Shown here: piece by piece, positions 55,465 to 62,976 of the stretch
Layout of the letters: every line of letters begins with the position of its first letter
Numbering within the stretch: the stretch's first letter is position 1
NCBI GenBank assembly: GCA_002281485.1
Contig: NCGF01000011.1
Coordinates: 62,001-126,000, forward strand
Reading direction: 5' to 3'
Origin: Sphingomonas sp. 28-66-16
Lineage (GTDB): Bacteria > Pseudomonadota > Alphaproteobacteria > Sphingomonadales > Sphingomonadaceae
DNA length: 64,000 bases
Position numbers and translations under genes: made by a program
The notes under the pieces: generated by a model
Database searches by the model: none
Told to the model about the DNA's origin: nothing
What the model saw: the letters and a program-made list of their open reading frames with translations, nothing else

Positions 55465-56295
55465 ATGACCGAACAGGATGTCGTTTCCTACCGTGTGGAA
55501 GACCGGATCGCCTGGCTCTATTTCGCGCGTCCCGACAAGCGCAATGCGATGAGCCCGCGACTCAATCGCCGGATGATGGACGTCCTCGACGAACTCGAAT
55601 TCCGCGACGATGTCGGGGTGTTGATCCTGGGTGGCGAGGGCAGCGCCTGGTCGGCGGGCATGGATCTGAAGGAATATTTTCGCGAGACCGAGGCGCAGGG
55701 CCTTCGCGGGGTCCGCCAGTCGCAGCGCGAAAGCTATGGCTGGTTCCGGCGCCTCCGCTGGTTCCAGAAGCCGACGATCGCGATGGTCAACGGCTGGTGC
55801 TTCGGCGGCGGCTTCGGCCCGTTGTTCGCATGCGATCTGGCGATCACCGCCGATGAGGCCAAGTTCGGCCTGTCGGAGATCAACTGGGGCATCCTGCCCG
55901 GGGGCGGCGTCACCAAGGTGGTCGTCGATCTGCTCGCGATGCGCGACGCGATGTGGCTGACGCTGACCGGCGAACTGATCGACGGCAAGCAGGCAGCGGC
56001 CTGGAAGCTCGTCAACGAAAGCGTACCGCTCGACCGGCTGGAGGCGCGTGCTCGCGAGGTCGCCGAAATTCTCCTGCAGAAAAACCCCGTCGCGCTCAAA
56101 TTCGCGAAAGATGCGGTTCGGCGTGTCGGCACCATGACCTATGACGAGGCCGAGGATTATCTCGTGCGGATGCAGGAAGCCGCCAATTTCCACGACAAGA
56201 CCGATGGCCGCAAGGAAGGCATCCGTCAGTTCATCGACGAAAAGAGCTACAAGCCCGGCCTCGGCGCCTACGACAAGTCGCGCGTCGAAGGCTGA
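55465..56295 (+). CDS. ferB: p-Hydroxycinnamoyl-CoA hydratase/lyase (FerB-like)
   Basis: The 276-residue crotonase-fold enzyme would hydrate feruloyl-CoA or p-coumaroyl-CoA and cleave it to vanillin or 4-hydroxybenzaldehyde plus acetyl-CoA. Family-specific stretches are SAWSAGMDLKEYFRE, GWCFGGGFGPLFACDLAI and FGLSEINWGILPGGGVTK. Glu138 and Tyr71 occupy the positions of catalytic residues in characterised members. The ATG has GGGAGAA upstream. It is divergent from the AraC gene and convergent, 12 bp apart, with the CoA-synthetase gene. Family is clear; exact substrate is inferred from the neighbours. Confidence 0.88.
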   Translation: MTEQDVVSYRVEDRIAWLYFARPDKRNAMSPRLNRRMMDVLDELEFRDDVGVLILGGEGSAWSAGMDLKEYFRETEAQGLRGVRQSQRESYGWFRRLRWFQKPTIAMVNGWCFGGGFGPLFACDLAITADEAKFGLSEINWGILPGGGVTKVVVDLLAMRDAMWLTLTGELIDGKQAAAWKLVNESVPLDRLEARAREVAEILLQKNPVALKFAKDAVRRVGTMTYDEAEDYLVRMQEAANFHDKTDGRKEGIRQFIDEKSYKPGLGAYDKSRVEG

Positions 56296-56307
56296 GGCGC
56301 GGCGCCT

Positions 56308-58440
56308 TCAGAACGTCATCAGCGCATCGAGTGCGACGACCCCCTGGCCCTTTGGATAGGCGATCACCGGATTGAGGTCGAGCTCGCGAAGCCCCGGATT
56401 CGCCCGCACGAGCGCGCCGACGCGCGCCACCAGATCGGCGACCGCGTCGAGATCGATCGCGGGAGCGCCTCGAAAACCGTCGAACAACGCGGCCATCCGG
56501 AGCGTGCGCAGCGACGCGACGATCGCGGCGGGCGAGAGATCGGGTGCCAGCAGCCGCACGTCGCGGGTCAGTTCGGCGGCGACGCCGCCAAAGCCGACGA
56601 GTACCACCGGCCCCCAGTCGGGATCGGACCGCGCGCCGATGATCAGTTCGAGGCCCTTGGCCCCCATTTTTTCGACGAGCACCCCGTCGAGGACCAGATC
56701 GGGCCGGTGTGCCGCAACGTTCGCCGTCAGCCTGTCCCACCCATGGGCGAGCGCGCCCTCGTCGGCGATCCCGACGATCACCCCGCCCGCATCGGTCTTG
56801 TGCGGCAGCGCGGCCGCCTGCGCCTTCAGCACGACCGGGTAGCCGATCCGGGCGGCAATCGCCTTGGCCTCTTCGAGCGTCGCCGCCAGGGCCGAGGGCG
56901 GGAAGGCAAAGCCAAGCGGCGCGAGCAGCGCCTTGGCGCGATATTCGGGCAGCATCGTGCCGGGAGCGACGGTTTCTCCGAGCGACGCCGGCATCGCCGA
57001 CCGGCCCGCCTCGCCCGTCATCGGCGCTGCGGCCACCAGCCGGGCGATCGCGCGCAGCGCGCGTTCGGCGGTCGGCAGATAGGGGATGCCCAATTCCCGT
57101 AGCGCGGCGATATCCGTGCTCCGGATGCCGCCGCCCTCGTCGACACCCGCGACGATGATCGGCTTGCCGCTCGCGAGCGTCCGCACCGCCGCCGTCACGG
57201 CCTCGAACTTGACGTGCGATGTCCCTTCCATTGTGTTGATCAGCGTCAGCAGAATCGTGTCGATCCGGTCGTCTGCGGCCAGCGCGCTCAGGGTGCGTCC
57301 ATAAAGCCCGGGGTCGACGAGCCCCTGCGCGGTCACGTCGAGGGGGTTGGTGACCGGCACGAACGGCGGCAGCGCGGCGCGCAGCGCCGGGCTGTCGGCG
57401 TCGCCGAGCGTGGGCAGCGCCAGTCCCGCCCGCTCGCATTGATCGAGCATCAACGCCTTGAAGGCACCCGATTCGGCGACGATCGCGGTCCCGCCCTGCG
57501 GCGGTCGCGGGCAGCGCAGCACGATTTCGACCATGTCGCCCAGTTCCTCGAGCGTCTCGGCAAAGATCACGCCGGCATGCTCGGCATGCACCCGCATCAC
57601 CTGATAGTCGCCCGCGAGCGCGCCGGTATGCGTCGCGGCGCTGGCGCGGCCGGCTTCGCTGCTGCCGGGATGCAGCAGCACGATCGTCTTGCCCTGCGCG
57701 CGTGCGGCGCGCGCGGCATCAAGGAAGCGCTGCGGCTTGCGAAACTGTTCGACGATCATGCCGATCACCGCGATCTCGGGATCGCCGAGGAAATGGTCGA
57801 TGAAATCCTCGACCCCGCACACGGCTTCGTTCCCGGTCGAGACATAGCTGGCCAGCGGCACCTCACGCGCGATCATCGTCGTCGCGAGCACGGCGGCCAT
57901 CGCGCCCGACTGCGACACGATGCCGACGCGGCGCGCGCCCTGCGCCCGCGCGGCGGGCATTTCGACGAAGGTGAGCGGAATATTGTCGCGGAAATTGACG
58001 AGCCCGAGGCAGTTCGGGCCCTCGACGATCATGCCGGCTTCGCGAGCGATCCGCGCGATCTCCTGCTGGTCGGCGATCCCCTGCGGACCATCTTCGGCAA
58101 AGCCGGCGGCGAACAGCACTGCCGCGCCCACCCGTCGCCGGGCCAGGGCCGTCATCACCTCGATCACCGAGGACCGGGGAATCGCCAGGACCGCGACGTC
58201 GATCGCTTCAGGCAGATCGTCGATCGTGGCGACGCAGCGGCGCGCGCCGATAGACTCGCGCTTGGGATTGACGAGATGAATCTCCCCGCCAAACCCCGCG
58301 CGGTCGAGATTGGCGAGCACCGATGCACCCAGCGCCCCCGGCTTGTCGGAGGCGCCGACGATGGCAATCGAGCGCGGAGTGAGCAGCCGGTCGAGCGAGG
58401 CGCGGCCTGTTGGTTCCGGGCCATGCGTCATCACCGTCAT
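56308..58440 (-). CDS. ferA: NDP-forming acyl-CoA synthetase, probable feruloyl-CoA synthetase (FerA-like)
   Basis: This 710-residue synthetase activates a carboxylic acid to its CoA thioester with release of ADP or GDP. It has an N-terminal CoA-binding domain (SIAIVGASDKPGALGASVLANL, about 20-150), succinyl-CoA ligase-like domains with the phospho-His region SEAGRASAATHTGALAGDY, and a C-terminal ATP-grasp domain (YPVVLKAQAAALPHKTDAGGVIVGI, about 490-710). FerA of Sphingobium sp. SYK-6 is of this unusual family. The start at 58440 has GGAGG five bases upstream; the longer ORF is rejected. Operator copy 3 is about 65 bp upstream. Substrate is inferred from the cluster. Confidence 0.85.
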   Translation of the reverse strand: MTVMTHGPEPTGRASLDRLLTPRSIAIVGASDKPGALGASVLANLDRAGFGGEIHLVNPKRESIGARRCVATIDDLPEAIDVAVLAIPRSSVIEVMTALARRRVGAAVLFAAGFAEDGPQGIADQQEIARIAREAGMIVEGPNCLGLVNFRDNIPLTFVEMPAARAQGARRVGIVSQSGAMAAVLATTMIAREVPLASYVSTGNEAVCGVEDFIDHFLGDPEIAVIGMIVEQFRKPQRFLDAARAARAQGKTIVLLHPGSSEAGRASAATHTGALAGDYQVMRVHAEHAGVIFAETLEELGDMVEIVLRCPRPPQGGTAIVAESGAFKALMLDQCERAGLALPTLGDADSPALRAALPPFVPVTNPLDVTAQGLVDPGLYGRTLSALAADDRIDTILLTLINTMEGTSHVKFEAVTAAVRTLASGKPIIVAGVDEGGGIRSTDIAALRELGIPYLPTAERALRAIARLVAAAPMTGEAGRSAMPASLGETVAPGTMLPEYRAKALLAPLGFAFPPSALAATLEEAKAIAARIGYPVVLKAQAAALPHKTDAGGVIVGIADEGALAHGWDRLTANVAAHRPDLVLDGVLVEKMGAKGLELIIGARSDPDWGPVVLVGFGGVAAELTRDVRLLAPDLSPAAIVASLRTLRMAALFDGFRGAPAIDLDAVADLVARVGALVRANPGLRELDLNPVIAYPKGQGVVALDALMTF

Positions 58441-58505
58441 TTTCGCCTCCTGCCTGTTTCGGGCGGCCCGCGCCGCGCGGGGGCGGCAGGATCGCTTGCC
58501 TCTAA

Positions 58506-58525
58506 CTGTATCCCGGGCGGACATT
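58506..58525. promoter_or_regulatory. Island operator, copy 3 (CoA-synthetase side)
   Basis: CTGTATCCCGGGCGGACATT shares TGTATCC and the ACA half with the other copies, though its right arm is weaker. It lies about 65 bp upstream of the synthetase start on the minus strand, and TTGCAA with TACAGT nearby could form the promoter. Confidence 0.5.
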
Positions 58526-58589
58526 TTGCAACCCGCCTGCTGGCAGTCCGGCGATTCGGCGCGGCGCCTGCCACGCCAGGGCCTGCCGG

Positions 58590-59018
58590 TCAGTCCCTTA
58601 CGGTGCGAATCTTGCGCAGCAGGGCCATCAACTGCAATCGTTCGTCGGTCGACAGCGCCACTGCGGCGGCTTGATCAGCCTCGTCGAGACAGCGCACCAT
58701 TTCATCGATTCGATCGCGGCCACCGGCGGTGATGTGCAGCGCATTGGTCCGCAGATCGCGGCCGGGCTGTCGCTCGACGAGATCCCGTTCGGTCAGTGCG
58801 TTGACGAGCTTCATCGCGCTCGATCGGTTGACGTGCAGCGCCTGGCCGAGCGCGGTCTGATCGCAGCCGGGATTGTCGCGCACGATCAGCAGCGCAGCGA
58901 GCTTGGCAGGCGTAATTCCGAACGGCGCCAGCGCGGCACGGGCGTGATTCCCCATGTGCAACTCGGCCATCAACAGCTGGAATCCCAGCAACCGCTGCAG
59001 TTCCTTCCCCTCGTTCAT
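58590..59018 (-). CDS. MarR-family transcriptional regulator (FerC-like)
   Basis: The 142-residue regulator has the MarR winged-helix fold, with the recognition region DQTALGQALHVNRSSAMKLVNALTERDLVERQPGRDLRTNAL at about 50-95. Start MNEGKELQRLL is chosen because the 19 residues upstream are not MarR-like. It is divergent from the aldehyde dehydrogenase, with an operator between them. In SYK-6 the MarR-type FerC represses the feruloyl-CoA genes and is released by hydroxycinnamoyl-CoA; by position this is the likely island regulator. Confidence 0.88.
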   Translation of the reverse strand: MNEGKELQRLLGFQLLMAELHMGNHARAALAPFGITPAKLAALLIVRDNPGCDQTALGQALHVNRSSAMKLVNALTERDLVERQPGRDLRTNALHITAGGRDRIDEMVRCLDEADQAAAVALSTDERLQLMALLRKIRTVRD

Positions 59019-59040
59019 CGGCCCCGGGCTGCTTGCAAAA

Positions 59041-59061
59041 ATTGTATCCTTGTCACACAAT
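59041..59061. promoter_or_regulatory. Island operator, copy 4 (MarR / aldehyde dehydrogenase)
   Basis: ATTGTATCCTTGTCACACAAT has ATTGT/ACAAT arms and the shared TGTATCCTTG core. It lies between the divergent MarR and aldehyde dehydrogenase genes, and overlaps the MarR -10, implying autoregulation. Confidence 0.6.
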
Positions 59062-59068
59062 GCCGCAA
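59041..59068 (-). promoter_or_regulatory. Candidate promoter of the MarR gene
   Basis: On the minus strand TTGCGG (59063-59068) and a good TACAAT (59041-59046) are separated by 16 bp. Operator copy 4 covers the -10 and spacer. Confidence 0.5.
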
Positions 59069-59141
59069 CGAGCATGGCGTATTCAAGTCGACGCCGTCAA
59101 ATGCCAGCACGACCACGCGGACGCCAGTCAGGAGAGTGATG

Positions 59142-60560
59142 ATGGGCCATGAGTTCAAACTGTTGATCGACGGCGAGCTTGTGGCGGGGACCAGCCGGTT
59201 CGATGTCATCAACCCTGCGACGGGCGCGGCCTTCGCCGAGTGCGCGAAGGCCGACGAGACCCAGCTCGACCAGGCGGTCGCCGCCGCCAAGCGCGCCTTC
59301 CCGGCCTGGTCGGCGCGGCCGATCGAGGATCGCGCCGCGCTCGTCGGGAAGCTGGCCGACGCGCTCGAGGCCCGCGCCGGCGAATTCGCCAGCCTGCTCA
59401 CCAGCGAACAGGGAAAGCCGCTCGATCAGGCGATGTATGAGGTGATGGGCAGTGTCATCACGCTGCGTGCCTTTGCCGGCATGCGGCTCGAAACCAAGAC
59501 GCTGCGCGACGCGGGCGGCAACACCGTGATCGAGCATCGTACCCCGCTCGGCGTGGTGGCGGCGATCACGCCCTGGAATTTTCCGATCATCCTGCTGATG
59601 AACAAGCTCGGGCCGGCCTTGGTCACCGGCAACACGATGGTCGCCAAGCCCGCGCCGACCACGCCGCTGACGACTCTGCTGTTCGGCGAAATCTGCCAGC
59701 AGTTGCTGCCCGCCGGTGTCGTCAACATGATTTGCGACCAGAACGAGCTGGGCAATCTGCTTACCGCGCACCCGGACGTCGCCAAGGTCGCGTTCACCGG
59801 CTCCACCGCGACCGGCAAGAAGGTGATGGCCTCGGCCGCCGGCGGGGTGAAGCGCGTGACGCTCGAACTGGGTGGCAATGATGCCGCGATCGTGCTCGAC
59901 GACGTCGATGCGCGGCATGTCGCGCGCAAGGTCTATGGCGGCGCGATGGCCAATGGCGGGCAGATCTGCGTGGCGATCAAGCGCGCCTATGTGCCTGCGG
60001 CGATGTATGACGATTTCTGCGACGAGCTGGCGCTGCTGGCCAACGCCGCGATCGTCGACGACGGATCGAAGCAGGGCACGCAGATCGGGCCGGTGCAGAA
60101 CAAGATGCAGTTCGACAAGGTGCGGGCATTGCTCGACGATGCCCGGGCCAATGGCACGATCGTCGCCGGCGGCGCCGCGCTCGACCGCCCCGGCTATTTC
60201 ATCCCGCCGACGATCGTCCGCGATATTGCCGACGACTCGGCGCTGGTGCGCGAGGAACAGTTCGGCCCCGTCCTGCCGGTGATGAAATATACCGACATCG
60301 CCGACGTCATCGCCCGCGCCAACGATTCCGACTATGGTCTCGGCGGCACCGTCTGGGGGCGCGATCTCGATCGGGCGACCGATGTCGCCAAGCAGATCGA
60401 CAGCGGCACGGTATGGGTCAACCAGTATCTCGCGATCGACCCGACCATTCCGTTCAGGGGCTCGAAACAATCGGGTATCGGCGGCGAGCTCGGCGAGGCC
60501 GGCCTCAATGAATATACCCAGGCCCACATCGTCAACGTCGTCGCCCTCGAAGAGGCCTGA
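59142..60560 (+). CDS. NAD(P)-dependent aldehyde dehydrogenase, probable aromatic aldehyde (vanillin) dehydrogenase
   Basis: The 472-residue ALDH has PWNFPIILLMNKLGPALVTGNTMVAKPAPTTP, nucleotide motif VAFTGSTATGKKVM, catalytic Glu in VTLELGGNDAAI and catalytic Cys in NGGQICVAIKRAYV. The second ATG of a doublet is preferred because GGAGAG lies five bases upstream of it. By its position between the hydratase/lyase set and an O-demethylase it most likely oxidises vanillin or 4-hydroxybenzaldehyde to the acid. The family reading is secure and the substrate is inference. Confidence 0.9.
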   Translation: MGHEFKLLIDGELVAGTSRFDVINPATGAAFAECAKADETQLDQAVAAAKRAFPAWSARPIEDRAALVGKLADALEARAGEFASLLTSEQGKPLDQAMYEVMGSVITLRAFAGMRLETKTLRDAGGNTVIEHRTPLGVVAAITPWNFPIILLMNKLGPALVTGNTMVAKPAPTTPLTTLLFGEICQQLLPAGVVNMICDQNELGNLLTAHPDVAKVAFTGSTATGKKVMASAAGGVKRVTLELGGNDAAIVLDDVDARHVARKVYGGAMANGGQICVAIKRAYVPAAMYDDFCDELALLANAAIVDDGSKQGTQIGPVQNKMQFDKVRALLDDARANGTIVAGGAALDRPGYFIPPTIVRDIADDSALVREEQFGPVLPVMKYTDIADVIARANDSDYGLGGTVWGRDLDRATDVAKQIDSGTVWVNQYLAIDPTIPFRGSKQSGIGGELGEAGLNEYTQAHIVNVVALEEA

Positions 60561-60611
60561 CCAGCCGATCGCCGCACTGGACACCATTCAAACCGTCTCG
60601 AAGGATCCTTG

Positions 60612-61742
60612 ATGACGATAGCCACGACGCATGTCGGCAGCCTGCCGCGCGGGCCCGAATTGACACCCCTGCTCCGCGCCCGTGATCAGGGCGAGGCATA
60701 TGATGCCGCGCTGTTCGATTCGACCGTGCAGACCGCAGTCGACGCCGCTGTTGCGGCGCAGGTCGAGGCCGGGGTCACCTTCGTCAGTGACGGCGAATTG
60801 GGCAAGATCGGCTATTCGACCTACATCATCGAGCGGCTGTCGGGCTTTGGCGGCGACAGCCCGCGCAAGCCGGCGCTCGATCTCGCCGAATTGCCCGAAT
60901 TGCGCACCAAGCTCGCCGCGATCATGGGCGCGCAGGAATTCACGCGCGCTTCATGCATCGGCCCGATCGAGCTGGTGAACTTGCAGCCCCTGCATGACGA
61001 TATTCGCCGCTTCCAAAGCGCGCTCGCCAAGAATGGCGAAGGGGTTCAGGGGTTCTTGAATTCGGCCTCGCCCGGCCTGATCACCGCGTTCCAGTCGAAC
61101 GCCTTTTATCCAAGCCACGAAGCCTATCTCGACGCGCTCGTCCCCGCAATGAAGCCCGAATATGATGCGATTGCAGAGGCGGGCTTTGTGCTCCAGCTCG
61201 ATTGTCCCGATCTCGCGATGTCGCGGCATACCGGCTATCAGGACATGGACGAGCCGACCTTCCTGCGCGCGATCGAGGCCAATGTCGAAGCGCTCAATGC
61301 CGCCACCGCCGACATCCCGGCGGACCGGATGCGGATGCATATCTGCTGGGGCAATTACGAAGGCCCGCACGATCACGACATCGCGCTCGAAAAGATCATC
61401 GGCATCGTCTTGAAGGCGCGGCCCGCAACGATCCTGTTCGAGGCGGCTAATCCCCGGCACGAGCATGAATGGATCGTGTGGCGCGATGTCGGTTTGCCCG
61501 ACGACAAGATCCTCGCGCCCGGGCTGATCGACACCTGTTCGAATTATATCGAGCATCCCGAGCTCATCGCGCAGCGGATCGAGCGCTTCGCGGGCATCGT
61601 CGGCAAGGACAGAGTGCTCGCGAGCACCGACTGCGGGTTCGGCACCTTCGCCGGCTATGGCAAGATCGATCCCGTCGTCACCTGGCGCAAACTCGCCGCC
61701 CTGCGCGCCGGCGCGGATCTCGCCGACGCACGGCTGGGCTGA
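60612..61742 (+). CDS. Core-MetE-like zinc methyltransferase family protein
   Basis: The 376-residue protein corresponds to the C-terminal catalytic half of cobalamin-independent methionine synthase, without the N-terminal barrel. It starts TIATTHVGSLPRGPE, the family entry. Candidate zinc ligands are intact: His and Cys in RMRMHICWGNY, Glu in TILFEAANPR and Cys in LASTDCGFGTF. It starts ATG at 60612 with AAGGA upstream, 51 bp after the aldehyde dehydrogenase, and the NTF2-like gene starts 2 bp after its stop. Such proteins are poorly characterised. Methyl transfer from methyl-tetrahydrofolate is a plausible role here. Confidence 0.85.
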   Translation: MTIATTHVGSLPRGPELTPLLRARDQGEAYDAALFDSTVQTAVDAAVAAQVEAGVTFVSDGELGKIGYSTYIIERLSGFGGDSPRKPALDLAELPELRTKLAAIMGAQEFTRASCIGPIELVNLQPLHDDIRRFQSALAKNGEGVQGFLNSASPGLITAFQSNAFYPSHEAYLDALVPAMKPEYDAIAEAGFVLQLDCPDLAMSRHTGYQDMDEPTFLRAIEANVEALNAATADIPADRMRMHICWGNYEGPHDHDIALEKIIGIVLKARPATILFEAANPRHEHEWIVWRDVGLPDDKILAPGLIDTCSNYIEHPELIAQRIERFAGIVGKDRVLASTDCGFGTFAGYGKIDPVVTWRKLAALRAGADLADARLG

Positions 61743-61744
61743 CC

Positions 61745-62146
61745 GTGGCGGTTTCGGACGATAGCCGCCGCGCGATCGAGGCTGACTGCGCCCGGCTGAT
61801 CAATCGCTATGCCAATCTGAACGACGCCGGCGACTGGGCGGCAGTCGCGGCGCTCTACACGGTCGACGGAATCATGACCCGGCCGACCGCGCCCGAGGCG
61901 CCGATCGTCGGACGCGAAGCGATCCTCGCTGCATTTCTCGCGCGGCCGCCGCGCACCACGCGACATCTTTGCGGCAACATCCTCATCGACGTCGAGGATG
62001 ATCGATCGGCGCGCGGCGAGAGCGCGATGCTGCTGTTCACCGGCAGCGCCGCGCCGCTGGTCGGCAGCTTTCACGATCGGTTCGCGCTGACGGCCGAGGG
62101 CTGGCGGTTTGCCGAACGGCGCGGATCGATCGTCTTTGCGAGCTGA
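61745..62146 (+). CDS. NTF2-like / SnoaL-like fold protein
   Basis: The 133-residue protein begins at GTG 61745 (VAVSDDSRRAIEADCARLINRYANLNDAGDWAAVAALYTVDG), the typical first helices of the nuclear-transport-factor-2-like fold shared by SnoaL-type cyclases, ring-hydroxylating dioxygenase beta subunits and ketosteroid isomerases. Only 2 bp separate it from the MetE-like gene, so they are translated together. Catalytic residues cannot be assigned. A role on an aromatic intermediate is possible but unproven. Confidence 0.75.
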   Translation: MAVSDDSRRAIEADCARLINRYANLNDAGDWAAVAALYTVDGIMTRPTAPEAPIVGREAILAAFLARPPRTTRHLCGNILIDVEDDRSARGESAMLLFTGSAAPLVGSFHDRFALTAEGWRFAERRGSIVFAS

Positions 62147-62181
62147 CTACCCCGCCACCGCGCGCAGGCTATAAGGCGCAG

Positions 62182-62931
62182 ATGGCGGACCCATCCTATC
62201 CCGCGAGCGTCAAATCGGCGACCCGAACGCTCGACATCATCGAATATGTCGTTTCGCGCGGTCGCCCGCTCGTCGCGCAAGAGATCGCAACCGCGCTGGG
62301 CATTCCGGTTTCGAGCCTGTCCTATCTGCTCGCAACGCTGGTCGATCGAGGCTATCTTGCGCGGGCCGGCCGCCGTTACAGCGCCGGGCCAGGACTAGAA
62401 CGGCTCCAGGCCAGAAGTCCGGTCTTCACGCTGGCCGAGGCCGTCGCGCCGCTGGTGCGCAGCTTGCGCATCCAGCTCAACGAGACGACGTCCTTTTTCG
62501 TCCGGCGCGGCTGGGAGGTCGAGGCGCTGGTGACCGAACCAAGCGCGCACGCGTTGCGCTATGCGGTGCAGACCGGGGCACATGCGCCGCTGCACGGCTT
62601 TTCTGCCGGCAAGGCGCTGCTCGCGGCGATGCCCGACGACGAGCTCGCGCGATATTTCGCCGAAACAAGTCGCCAGCCGTTCACCGCGACGACGATCGTA
62701 TCGGAGTCCGGGATTCGCGCCGAGATCGCCAAGATCCGCCAATCCGGCGTGGCGCATACGCATGAGGAGCATACGCCCGGCATCCACGGCATCGGCCGCG
62801 CCGCTTATCGCAAGGGCGAACTCGTCGGCGCGTTTAGCTTCGCCATTCCGGTCGTCCGCTGCAGCGCCGCGCTCGAACACCGCGCCACCGAATTGCTGAC
62901 GCGGACGGCCGAATTGCTCAATCTCGATTGA
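62182..62931 (+). CDS. IclR-family transcriptional regulator
   Basis: The 249-residue regulator has an N-terminal winged helix (SATRTLDIIEYVVSRGRPLVAQEIATALGIPVSSLSYLLATLVDRGYLAR, about 10-65) and a C-terminal IclR effector domain (about 80-245; HAPLHGFSAGKALLAAMPDDEL and GIHGIGRAAYRKGELVGAFSFAIPV). IclR proteins commonly control aromatic catabolism (PcaU, PobR type). It lies 35 bp after the NTF2-like gene and ends 45 bp before the O-demethylase gene's stop on the opposite strand. Confidence 0.9.
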   Translation: MADPSYPASVKSATRTLDIIEYVVSRGRPLVAQEIATALGIPVSSLSYLLATLVDRGYLARAGRRYSAGPGLERLQARSPVFTLAEAVAPLVRSLRIQLNETTSFFVRRGWEVEALVTEPSAHALRYAVQTGAHAPLHGFSAGKALLAAMPDDELARYFAETSRQPFTATTIVSESGIRAEIAKIRQSGVAHTHEEHTPGIHGIGRAAYRKGELVGAFSFAIPVVRCSAALEHRATELLTRTAELLNLD

Positions 62932-62976
62932 GGAGGAACGGGGAGCCGGCGACGACCGACCCCCTGCCCTGATGCC

